Source: Actinostola sp. cb2023
Lineage: Eukaryota > Cnidaria > Anthozoa > Actiniaria > Actinostolidae
Length of the DNA stretch: 64,000 nucleotides
Assembly: GCA_033675265.1 (NCBI GenBank)
Contig: JAUJYZ010000111.1
Location: forward strand, 222,178 to 286,177
Reading direction: 5' to 3'
Each line of letters opens with the position of its first letter. Positions within the stretch are counted from its first letter, which is position 1. Of this stretch, positions 29,806 to 39,697 are shown piece after piece. The translations under genes were made by a program, and so were the position numbers. The notes under the pieces were generated by a model. The model saw only the letters and a program-made list of their open reading frames with translations. It ran no database searches and was not told the DNA's origin.

Positions 29806-31515
29806 ACACTATTAGTCGTCGCAGAGTAGCAGTACTTTGTAATGTTATGTATGTATGTGGTAGTAGTCGCAGAGTAGCAGTACTTTGTAATGGTATGTAT
29901 GTATATGGTAGTGGTCGCAGAGTAGCAGTACTTTGTAATGGTATGTATGTATGTGGTAGTGGTCGCAGAGTAGCAGTACTTTGTAATGGTATGTATGTGT
30001 GGTAGTAGTCGCAGAGTAGCAGTACTTTGTAATGGTATGTATGTGTGTTGTAGTGGTCGCAGAGTAGCAGTACTTTGTAATGGTATGTATGTATATGATA
30101 GTAGTCGCAGAGTAGCAGTACTTTGTAATGGTATGTATGTATATGGTAGTAGTCGCAGAGTAGCAGTACTTTGTAATGGTATGTATGTGTGTGGTAGTGG
30201 TCGCAGAGTAGCAGTACTTTGTAATGGTATGTATGTATATCATAGTAGTCGCATAGTAGCAGCAGAGTAGCAGTACTTTGTAATGGTATGTATGTATGTG
30301 TGGTAGTGGTCGCAGAGTAGCAGTACTTTGTAATGGTATGGTATGTATGTATATGGTAGTAGTCGCAGAGTAGCAGTACTTTGTTTGTAATGGTATGTAT
30401 GTATGTGGTAGTAGTCGCAGAGTAGCAGTACTTTGTAATGGTATGTATGTATGTGGTAGTGGTCGCAGAGTAGCAGTACTTTGTAATGGTATGTATGTAT
30501 GTGGTAGTAGTCGCAGAGTAGCAGTATTTTGTAATGGTATGTATGTATGTGGTAGTAGTCGCATGCAGAGTAGCAGTACTTTGTAATGGTATGTATGTAT
30601 GTGGTAGTGGTCGCAGAGTAGCAGTACTTTGTAATGGTATGTATGTATATGGTAGTGGTCGCAGAGTAGCAGTACTTTGTAATGGTATGTATGTGTGTGG
30701 TAGTGGTCGCAGAGTAGCAGTACTTTGTAATGGTATGTATGTATATGTATGTATGTATGTGGTAGTCGCAGAGTAGCAGTACTTTGTAATGTATGTATGT
30801 ATGGTCGTATGTGGTAGTGGTCGCAGAGTAGCAGTACTTTGTAATGGTATGTATGTATGTGGTAGTAGTCGCAGAGTAGCAGTAGCAGTATGTTGTGTAG
30901 TGGTGGTATGTATGTATGTGGTAGTAGTCGCAGAGTAGTAGCAGTACTTTGTAATGGTATGTAGTAGCAGTACTTTGTAATGGTGGTATGTATTTGGTAG
31001 TAGTCGCAGAGTAGCAGTACTTAGTAATGGTATGTATGTATGTGGTAGTGGTCGCAGAGTAGCAGTACTTTGTATGGTATGTATGTATATGGTAGTAGTC
31101 GCAGAGTAGCAGTACTTTGTAAGGGTTTGTAGTATATGGTAGTAGTCGCAGAGTAGCAGTATGTACTTGGTCGCAGAGTAGCAGTACTTTGTAATGGTAT
31201 GTATGTATGTATGTATCGCAGAGTAGTACTTTGTCGCAGAGTAGTAGTAGTACTTTGTAATGGTATGTATGTATGTGGTAGTGGTCGCAGAGTAGCAGTA
31301 CTTTGTAATGGTATGTATGTATGTGGTAGTGGTCGCAGAGTAGCATTACTTTGTATGGTATGTATGTATGGTAGTAGTCGCAGAGTAGCAGTACTTTGTA
31401 ATGGTATGTATGTATGTGGTAGTGGTCGCAGAGTAGCAGTACTTTGTAATGGTATGTATGTATGTGGTAGTAGTCGCAGAGTAGCAGTACTTGTAATGGT
31501 ATGTATGTATGTGGT
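29806..31515. repeat. 48-bp minisatellite, about 35 copies, with internal GTAT slippage
   Basis: The unit is TCGCAGAGTAGCAGTACTTT, GTAATGGTATG, then a variable (TATG)n/TGTG tract and GTAGTGG or GTAGTAG. Spacing is near 48 but varies by 4 or 2 as the tetranucleotide tract expands or contracts. Units become more disordered at 30880-31250. Frames on both strands (for example 30240-31346 minus) are artefacts. The array lies in the esterase intron between the GDS exon and the exon at 29103-29441. Confidence 0.9.
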
Positions 31516-31544
31516 AATAGTGCTGAAAATTATTGTGTTGTCCT

Positions 31545-32260
31545 TGCTGGATGTATAGCAGAGTTTCCTCTTTGTCAATGGTTTTGTATTTATCTTTTGC
31601 TGTATAGGCTTTTGCTTCTGTTTCTTGATCGTCCGAGAGTAAACTCTGCCAGGATTCGCCACATTTCTCGTGAGCATGCGCGACGGTTACGTTGGGTGCG
31701 TAGCGACGACAATGCATAGTAACGGTAATCAATAAAGTCTTTTGGTAGTGCAATACGCAGATTTGTACATTCTTCTATTTGGTAGCTTTGTCAGATGGTA
31801 ACGATAGCTAGAGTGATTTGCCAGTAGTGGGAAACGATTGTCCACGACAGATGTATTCGAACCGAACAGCACCTTGATTGCCAGTTCTTGATGTATTGAC
31901 AGCCTCTCTAATTTGTCTACGTGAAACAACAGCTCCATCGAAAATAACATTTCGAATCAGTGGACGTACGCCATATTTGTTTGGTAACGAAGGCTCAATA
32001 TTCTAACCAGCGGCAATTCACCTTTAGACTCTGCGTACGCATACCGTGGGCTCATTTATAGCCAGATGAAATGTTTATTTTATGCGTGCGCCTGTCGCAG
32101 AGTAGCATCCAAGACTTTGTAATGGTATGCTCAATGTATGTGGCGAATCCTGGCAGAGTAGTCTCGGACGATCAAGAAACAGAAGCAAAAGCAGTATACA
32201 GCAAAAGATAAATACAAAACCATTGACCAAAGAGGAAACTCTGCTAGCAGGGTATGCTGG
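31545..32260. mobile_element. Inverted-repeat element beside the 48-bp array
   Basis: The left arm, about 31547-31664 (containing GAGTTTCCTCTTTGTCAATG and GTTTCTTGATCGTCC), and the right arm, about 32136-32260 (GGACGATCAAGAAAC ... CATTGACCAAAGAGGAAACTC), are reverse complements over about 115 bases with small indels. The core of ~470 bases is non-coding. At 32091-32135, just inside the right arm, lies a single diverged version of the 48-bp unit (GTCGCAGAGTAGCATCC ... TTTGTAATGGTATG). Non-autonomous DNA element, superfamily unknown. Confidence 0.65.
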
Positions 32261-34570
32261 ATGCGATATACTAATCTAAAATTGATGTTTCAGATAGTTA
32301 GATGAAAATAAGTGATGTTTCGCACTTTGTATCTCATTAGACTATCTTGTATCTCATTAGATATTTGTATAAATGTATACTACAACTTTTCTGCAATTGA
32401 ATGTATATTACTTTTCGTCCTTACGGTTACTTTCTCATTACATTTTCTACTTTCAAATATTACACGTACACATGTACTCATGTACAGTATTTCATCATAT
32501 TCCCAGCCACATAGTCACAACTTGTGTAAATTTACCTACACGATGGACGTGAAACCCACCACCAGGAAATGTTAAGTAACTCGCTTAAAACACCTCGTAC
32601 AAGAAACGACACACACAGCTGAAAAGAAGGATGAATAAAGTTTGTCTTGACACTTTATTGGAAACTAAAACCTCCTGAAAACCCTTTAACATTTCAACCT
32701 AAAAACGGCAAATTCACATGGTTCAGCGAACAGAACTCACCACAGGAACCCCAACCAACCAACACAGGAACTCCACCTCGAGCTTGGTAAGCCTGTGGTT
32801 AATCCCTGTTATAAGTTTAGGTTACCGCATGGGCTTTGCCAGTAATAATTTTATTTGGCTTATTTCTGGTTATGGCGAATGTCATTTGGATAGGTTTCCC
32901 CCGCCTATTTTTCTGCACACGGGATGTTCTTTGTTCATTTAGCTTAAATCATCTTCTATTTTCCCGGGCTTCAGTATTGGGTTTTCGTACTGGTTTCTGT
33001 TACATATCGCTTGGATTATGTATATCTCGTCGCTTGGTTATTCTATTGCTTGGTTGCACGTGACGTCATGGCGGCCATGTTGGATCCCGATAACAAAGCA
33101 TTCCTCATTAGCTTCTCTTGTTTGTACCTCCAACATGGTCTTAAATCTCCAGGGATATTGATTGCAACCCAGCAATCGCTTTGCTATTTTTTGGGGTGGA
33201 TGTATTTTGGCTCACACATAACATTCCCGCCTATTCTCACGGGATGTTACAAATCTTTATCATTGTATATTTCATCGTTTGTCATGTTAATTCGCCGTTA
33301 ATTCATCGTTTGTCATGTTAATTCGCCGTATGGCAGCACCGAGTTCTATGCAGGCTTGGTGCTTGCTTGTTAATTAATGTTTATTTGACCGGCGTATTTC
33401 GGCTCTATTATCGCTTACCGTATTTTAGCTATATTCTTACTTTGGCGGGTATTATTTGGTTTTATATTCGTTTGTAGTTTCCCGCCTTTATTCGCACGAG
33501 ATGTAAAAACAATTTACACGTGGTTCGCCTTTTCCTCGTGCCCCGGTATTGGGTTCATATACGAGCTCTGTACTGGTTGAATTTGTGTTTATATATCTGT
33601 CAGGGACGTATCTCTTGGAGTGCATTATCTCTATGAATCTCTATGGTTTATTACAATTACCTCGGTGTTACAGTGGGATGTTGCTATTAACGCTAATAAC
33701 GTTTATTTGATTTGTTTCTCGTCCTTTTGTATTTGTTGTTGTTCATACTGCACCATAGCCTCCATATTTCATTGCATATGTGTCGCAGGGCTGCTAGCCA
33801 CTGACTGGACTACCCTGCTGTTTTATTTGTGTTTAAATATCTATCTACATTCAGACTGCGTGAAGATTATCTACGTGTTGTTTCACAGTAATTTTTCAGA
33901 AGGATATAATTCCACGTTTTATTATTCCCGCTTATTGTTTTCTTTCCTTACAGTCGTAAGTATATATGGTATCTTGTTATTATTACCTCAGCAAAGTGTT
34001 TCTTCTTATTACTCGACGTGGACTGCCTGTGGCAGACGCCGAGTTTTAAAATGAGCTGTTTAGTGTTAGAAGCTACCAGTCAATCCCGGCCACAGGAAGC
34101 CCAGGAAGAGCGAGAGAACGCTCGAAAAAAAATCGATTTTCTGGTCAGTTTATAGTGGAGCAAACGACCTGAAAGCAGGTCAGGATAGATTGCCATTCTA
34201 TTACATATCAAAAACTCTTGATTGAGCGAATCGAGAAAGTATTTTATTTCCGGCTGAAACCAAGTCTTGGTGATCGATTACGGGACTTGTTGCCTTGCCT
34301 ACGGAGTGAGCACTCAAAATATATCGATCCCAAAACACACTAAATAGACTGACCCTTTATCCTAAATGAAACACCTCACAACACTCAAAAAACTACTAAT
34401 CTTTATTTCTTGAGTATAATTAGGAGTTCGATATTCTTAAAACCCATCAGTCCTGAAGCGAAAATCGAACTATGAGCGTACCACAGGAAGCCCAACGCTT
34501 ACAAAACAACGCAACAGGAAGCCCAAAACATCGGTTTAGACAAAAACAGAGGATGGTAAGCCTGTGGGCT
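32261..34570. other. Intronic non-coding DNA with dispersed short motifs
   Basis: No exon recognised. CCCGCCTATT...CACGGGATGTT-like motifs occur near 32899, 33225 and (diverged) 33481, so part may be an old degenerate repeat. CAGG/CCTGTGG motifs such as CCACAGGAAGCCCA bracket the stretch (about 32740, 34090, 34480 and 34560). ATGGCGGCCATGTTGGATCC at 33068 is a common invertebrate MITE-like phrase. Plus-strand frames of 70-144 codons (for example 33620-34054) are hydrophobic but lack any recognisable family. Confidence 0.4.
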
Positions 34571-34977
34571 AGAGATTGCCCGGAGTTCCATTCTACACGC
34601 CGAGTAAACGCTCAATGAGCGTCTAGTTACTTAGTATTCTATATGTTGCCGTTAACTTGCATGTTTCAATGTTTATCTCTATCTCTGTCACCTGTGTAGC
34701 ACTTAGGTTATAAGTTCTTTTATTTTTATATATCTTGTTATATTATTATTTATTATGATATTATGTATGATATTATTTTTATATATATATATATTTTTAG
34801 TTAGGATACATTTTAAATTTTAATATTTTACGCCAGATAGATTTTAAATAAGGGGGGAGGGGTTGGGGAAATTAGGTGGGGCTTTGGGTTTGGGTATGGG
34901 TGTAGATTTTTAGGTAGATAGGTGTCCTCAATTAGTTTACACTTGTGTAAGCTAGGTAATTTGAAACGTTAATAAAG

Positions 34978-35016
<39 letters not shown>
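34571..35016 (+). mobile_element. Probable LINE 3' UTR and (ATT)n tail, plus orientation
   Basis: AT-rich sequence with a G-rich block, then GTTAATAAAGGTT and a (ATT)n run at about 34980-35016. An AATAAAG just before a trinucleotide tail is typical of non-LTR retrotransposon ends. No coding part is left, so this is inference from the tail. Confidence 0.4.
34852..34900 (+). other. Potential G-quadruplex tract
   Basis: GGGGGGAGGGGTTGGGG is followed after short linkers by GGGG, GGG, GGG and GGG. More than four runs of three or more G within 50 bases meet the usual four-run criterion. It lies in the presumed LINE 3' UTR. Confidence 0.6.
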
Positions 35017-35017
<1 letters not shown>

Positions 35018-35164
35018 TACTGCTATAATGTTGTGAAATTTCTTTATGATTTTGCGTATTTGTAGACGTGTTGTATTTTTGATCTAATCCATTTTTGTTA
35101 GACGGTTGTCCAAAGTCTCTTTAAAAAGCGCATATGCTTTTTGCTGGTTTTTGAGAGGTTTTGA

Positions 35165-35835
35165 GCATTAGTTCTCTGATAGAGCGAGAATGAGTTGAAC
35201 TCACGTCGGCCGCTAAGAGTCATTCAAATGACAACAACAAACGACTTGAAGACAAAAGCCGAATTGATTACTTCGTAGTTTTTCATCGCATGCACTATAA
35301 ACTCGTCAAAAACTTACTTAACAACTGAACTTACACTTTATATAAGCTTTCAAATGATAGGTATTGCGTATTAGTTATCTGATAGAGTGAGAATGAGTTG
35401 AACTCATGTACGTCGGCCGCTAAGCCGTGAGTCATTCAAATGACAACAAACTCGACTTGAAGACAGAAGCCGATTTTATTACTTCATAGTTTTTCATCGC
35501 ATACACTTTAAACTCGTCAAAAACTTACTTACACTTTATTATAAGGTTTCAATTGACAGGTATTGCGTCAGTATTAGTTAACTGTTAAAGCGAGAATGAG
35601 TTGAACTCACGACTTGAAGACAGGACTGAGCCGAATATTGATTACTTCGTAGTTTTTCATCACATACACTATAAACTCATCAAAAACTTACTTAGGAACT
35701 GAACTTACACTTTATATAGGCTTTCAAATGATAGGTTTTGCGTATTAGTTATCTGATAAAGCGAAGCTAAGCGAGAATGAGTTGATCTCCTGTCGGTCGC
35801 TATGACAACAAGAGACTCGTGAAGACCAAGATTAT
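35165..35835. repeat. Tandem repeat of about 170-205 bp, four copies
   Basis: Each copy starts near ATTAGTT(A/C)TCTGATAGAG, then GCGAGAATGAGTTGAACTC, CGACTTGAAGACA and GTAGTTTTTCATCGCAT, and ends CTTTCAAATGATAGGTATTG. Starts are near 35167, 35370, 35573 and 35742, the last copy partial. Divergence between copies is noticeable, so this is an old tandem duplication. Confidence 0.8.
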
Positions 35836-36270
35836 TATAACTCGAAAAGGATAATATAAAGCTTTCGTGGATGATCCAACTGATGGGTGGAAGATGATCC
35901 TTATTTGTTTATCTTTATTTCCCAACCTTAATATCTTTGAATAGTTATCGTGATGAGCAAAAAATATCGATGTTTTGATGGTGCCTATACAATTCCCATA
36001 GTAAAATGACCAAAAATATCCCTACTTTGCCATAAAAAGGATAATATAACAAAATAAGTTTTGTAATTTTTATTGATATCAGCAGTTGGTTCATCATCTT
36101 GACTTTCATTTCCACCCTTACTAATAACTTTAGAAACTAATACATAAATCAAAATTGAGTACCCACTTCAGCCATTTTCGCCAAATTCCTTTGTAAATCG
36201 TGGTATCATCAAGAGTCACACCCTAATGAACATCATTTGAATCTCGCGCCAAACAATAGGAAAGTCCCGT
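35836..36270. other. Intronic non-coding DNA
   Basis: AT-rich, no repeat or exon recognised. Confidence 0.4.
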
Positions 36271-36658
36271 ATGTGTCCCTCCATTCTGTGCTATGAATGT
36301 TTTGACACTGTGGCTCCTTCGCTTCATGTTACTCGTTGGGTGGATTTCCAAGGCGCAAGAGTCGATGTGACTCATGGGATGACAGTGGATAACAACACTC
36401 GTATTACGCCTGATATTCGTAAAAGCTATCGTGTCTGGTCAAAAATCAGCCGATGTTGCTATGTTAGCATTCCGCGACCCGGACACCTTCTGTGCTGGGA
36501 ATCTCTACATTCACACTTGGGAACATATTGCAGCTGTCGCCCCCTACAGCTTGACCCCCCTGTAACTTGGTTGGATAAAGAACAAAGTTAATGTGTATGA
36601 CTTTCTTAGGCCTTTCAAAGACGATTACAAGGGATTAGCTTACAATTCTGACCTCTAA
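36271..36658 (+). pseudogene. Broken coding fragment of unknown family
   Basis: Two frames on the plus strand look like parts of one protein. The first (from 36271) includes HVTRWVDFQGARVDVTHGMT and TRITPDIRKSYRVWSKIS. After about 36450 a second frame takes over: DVAMLAFRDPDTFCAGNLYI, HTWEHIAAVAPYS, an in-frame stop, then IKNKVNVYDFLRPFKDDYKG and LAYNSD to 36658. Composition is protein-like, and continuity across the shift suggests one frame-shift plus one stop. It is antisense to the esterase gene and inside its intron, so a transposon gene fragment or processed pseudogene is likely. I cannot name the family. Confidence 0.4.
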
Positions 36659-37199
36659 GGAATTTGCCATAACTTATTTAGACTTTTTTCAAGAATAACT
36701 TATTTTTTGAAATGGGGAAAAAGTTATAGAATCATTTAAAAAGACTGTGAAAATATTATGTAAGTTTTCAAATGTCAATAATCAGCACAAGGGCATTTTT
36801 GTATAATAAATGATTCCTTAGTAGACGTTATCAAATTTGTATATAGAGATTTCAAACCTCTATAACTCATAAACGCAAAGTTCAAATCACAAAATACTGA
36901 ACCCACCAACTATTCAGCTTATATTGAATAGATTTTTAAAACAATCTCACAGGGGTTAGTTGCACTTGAACTAGTACATTTAAGTAGACCTCAAGTGATG
37001 GAAATTCTGTTTAAATATTTAGTTCCAAGCTGGAACTTTTACCGTTGAAATAGAACATATATGGTCTCTCAGCCAATCAGAGCGCGTGTTATAATTGAAC
37101 ATGAGAAATGATCGCATAATAATAATAAAGTCTTTACTATAAATCGCAGACAGACGTTTATATTAATCTGAGACTGTTACATTATTTCACGTTTATTAC
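36659..37199. other. Intronic non-coding DNA
   Basis: AT-rich. CAGCCAATCAGAGCGCGTG near 37069 is the reverse complement-type match of the CGCGCTCTGATTGGCT motif at 6226, a dispersed short repeat. No exon recognised. Confidence 0.4.
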
Positions 37200-37351
37200 C
37201 TCATATAACCAGTTTTGCACAAGATCACAGCGCTTAAATACTCGATTACACAGATCAGCTTGTGAGGCGTATTCCATGAAGCGTCTGCCGTTAGAATCTC
37301 CAATTACCAGCAGGGTTTCTGGTTTGAATTGATGGCGATTTTTGAGCGTTA
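37200..37351 (-). CDS. PC-esterase (NXPE-like), exon with the GDS catalytic serine
   Basis: 152 bases with acceptor TTTATTCCAG before 37351 and donor GAG|GTAATA at 37200/37199. It starts with two bases of a split codon (phase 1) and ends in phase 0, fitting both neighbours. It encodes TLKNRHQFKPETLLVIGDSN then GRRFMEYASQADLCN and ends VQNWLYE. GDS (Ser codon 37293-37295) is block I of SGNH/GDSL-type PC-esterases and supplies the nucleophile. Together with the D-x-x-H in the last exon, the catalytic residues look intact. The preceding intron (37352-39265) is filled by the 22-bp satellite. Confidence 0.85.
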
Positions 37352-37454
37352 CTGGAATAAAAGGTGAACAAGGACAATTGGAATATAGTCATACTCCCAC
37401 AAACAATCAGCATACTATAATCAGTACGTAGCTAAATTCGTGGAATATAATGAC

Positions 37455-39112
37455 TAAATAACAGAATACTAATGACTAACTAAGAGAATACTAATGACTA
37501 ACTAAGAGAATACTAATGACTAACTAAGAGAATATTAATGATTAACTAAGAGAATACTAATGACTAACTAAGAGAATATTAATGACTAACTAAGAGAATA
37601 CTAATGACTAGCTAACTAAGAGAATACTAATGACTAACTAAGAGAATACTAATGACTAACTAAGAGAATACTAATGACTAACTAAGAGAATACTAATGAC
37701 TAACTAAGAGACTACTAATGACTAACTAAGAGAATACTAATGACTAACTAAGAGAATACTAATGACTAACTAAGAGAATATTAATGACTAACTAAGAGAA
37801 TACTAATGACTAACTAATAGAATACTAATGACTAACTAAGAGACTACTAATGACTAACTAAGAGAGAATACTAATGACTAACCAAGAGAATATAATGACT
37901 AACTAAGAGAATACTAATGACTAACTAAGAGAATACTAATGACTAACTAAGAGAATACTAATGACTAACTAAGAGACTACTAATGACTAACTAAGAGAAT
38001 ACTAATGACTAACTAAGAGAATATTAATGATTAACTAAGAGAATACTAATGACTAACTAAGAGAATACTAATGACTAACTAAGAGAATACTAATGACTAG
38101 CTAACTAAGAGAATACTAATGACTAAATAACAGAATACTAATGACTAACTAAGAGAATACTAATGACTAACTAAGAGAATACTAATGACTAACTAAGAGA
38201 ATATTAATGATTAACTAAGAGAATACTAATGACTAACTAAGAGAATACTAATGACTAACTAAGAGAATACTAATGACTAGCTAACTAAGAGAATACTAAT
38301 GACTAACTAAGAGAATACTAATGACTAACTAAGAGAATACTAATGACTAACTAAGAGAATACTAATGACTAACTAAGAGACTACTAATGACTAACTAAGA
38401 GAATACTAATGACTAACTAAGAGAATACTAATGACTAACTAAGAGAAGAATACTAATGACTAACTAAGAGAATACTAATGACTAACTAAGAGAATACTAA
38501 TGACTAACTAAGAGATGATTAACTAAGAGACTACTAATGACTAAATAAGAGAATACTAATGACTAAGAGAGAATATTAATGACTAACTAAGAGAATACTA
38601 ATGACTAACTAAGAGAATACTAATGACTAACTAAGAGAATACTAATGACTAACTAAGAGACTACTAATGACTAACTAAGAGAATACTAATGACTAACTAA
38701 GAGAATACTAATGACTAACTAAGAGAATATTAATGACTAACTAAGAGAATATTAATGACTAACTAAGAGAATACTAATGACTACTAAGAGAATACTAATG
38801 ACTAACTAAGAGAATACTAATGACTGACTAACTAAGAGAATACTAATGATTAACTAAGAGACTACTAATGACTAACTAAGAGAATACTAATGACTAACTA
38901 AGATAATACTAATGACTAACTAAGAGAATACTAATGACTAACTAAGATAATTCTAATGACTAACTAAGATAATACTAATGACTAACTAAGAGAATACTAA
39001 TGATTAACTAAGAGAATACTAATGACTAACTAAGAGAATACTAATGACTAACTAAGAGAATACTAATGACTAACTAAGAGAATACTAATGACTAACTAAG
39101 AGAATAATAACG
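37455..39112. repeat. 22-bp satellite, about 75 copies (intronic)
   Basis: The unit is GACTAACTAAGAGAATAC followed by TAAT (22 bases), with variants such as GAGACTACTAAT, GAGAATATTAAT and GACTAGCTAACTAAG. The array occupies about 87% of the 1,914-base intron between the GDS exon and the exon at 39266-39394. The left border carries GAATATAGTCATACTCCC (37381), matching the terminal repeat of the element at 21282-22270. 22 is not divisible by three and the array has no long frame. Confidence 0.95.
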
Positions 39113-39265
39113 ATTAATTAATGTTTATTTGTAACATATTTACATACTGCACCGACGATGGGTCAATGACCCGAAAGCCTATGACTGTAAATGTAATGTA
39201 AATACGTAACGTACAAGAAACAAAGAACAAAGTAACTCTGGTTAATTCATATTGATATCTCTTAC

Positions 39266-39394
39266 CAGGAGAATATGATTTCCATGTTTGATTGATCCAT
39301 CGACCGTGTCCATCCCACATGTGGCGGCACGACACCTTACAGGACTCGGTTAACTTACTGCACGATTTGATGTCATGACAATAAGTAAAGAAAC
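39266..39394 (-). CDS. PC-esterase (NXPE-like), upstream internal exon
   Basis: 129 bases, acceptor TTATTATTCAG before 39394 and donor CCTG|GTAAGA at 39266/39265, phase 1 at both ends. It encodes FFTYCHDIKSCSKLTESCKV then SCRHMWDGHGRWINQTWKSY. The C...MWDGxGRWxNxTW block is the recognisable lead-in of PC-esterase domains, just before the GDS block in the next exon. Its first codon is split, so at least one more exon lies upstream. None is visible in the 300 bases before the satellite, so it should be beyond the 24-kb array or outside the window. An open frame continuing to 39114 merely reads into the intron. Confidence 0.8.
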
Positions 39395-39474
39395 CTGAAT
39401 AATAACGAACGTTTTGAAATTAAGAAGGTTAATTCAGTAACAAGCACAATTGATGTAATACAATAGAGGACTGC

Positions 39475-39660
39475 ATTTCAAGCGTACACCGGTCAGGAGT
39501 TTTCAGGGGCGTGGCGTACTTTTCCCCCCAATGTACGCACATAGCAACGAGCGCCGAAGGCGTGAGCATCTAGCAGGGGTGAGGACGCATGCCCCCCTGA
39601 AAATTTAGAAATCTAGAGCCTTGGAAATACCATTTTCTTCGTTTTCCAGCGGACTTTCTC
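39475..39660. repeat. Dispersed-repeat remnant
   Basis: Contains AGCGCCGAAGGCGTGAGCAT, then CTAGCAGGGGTGAGGACGCA and GCCCCCCTGAAAATTTAGAA. The phrase 'GCGCCGAAGGCG...GCATGCCCCCC.GAAAATTT' is one I recall as widespread in invertebrate intergenic DNA; identification is from memory. It separates the esterase exon from the 24-bp array. Confidence 0.4.
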
Positions 39661-39697
39661 GCTACATAAATACATAGTAAAATGCATTTATCACTCG

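Noticed and set aside
29787..31677. YHIHTYHYKVLLLCD and CNGMYVCGSGRRVAVL repeat frames
   Set aside because: Translation of the 48-bp minisatellite on both strands.
33620..34054. 144-codon hydrophobic plus-strand frame
   Set aside because: Low-complexity Phe/Ile/Leu/Tyr composition as expected from T-rich DNA; no start context, homologue or splice evidence that I can see.
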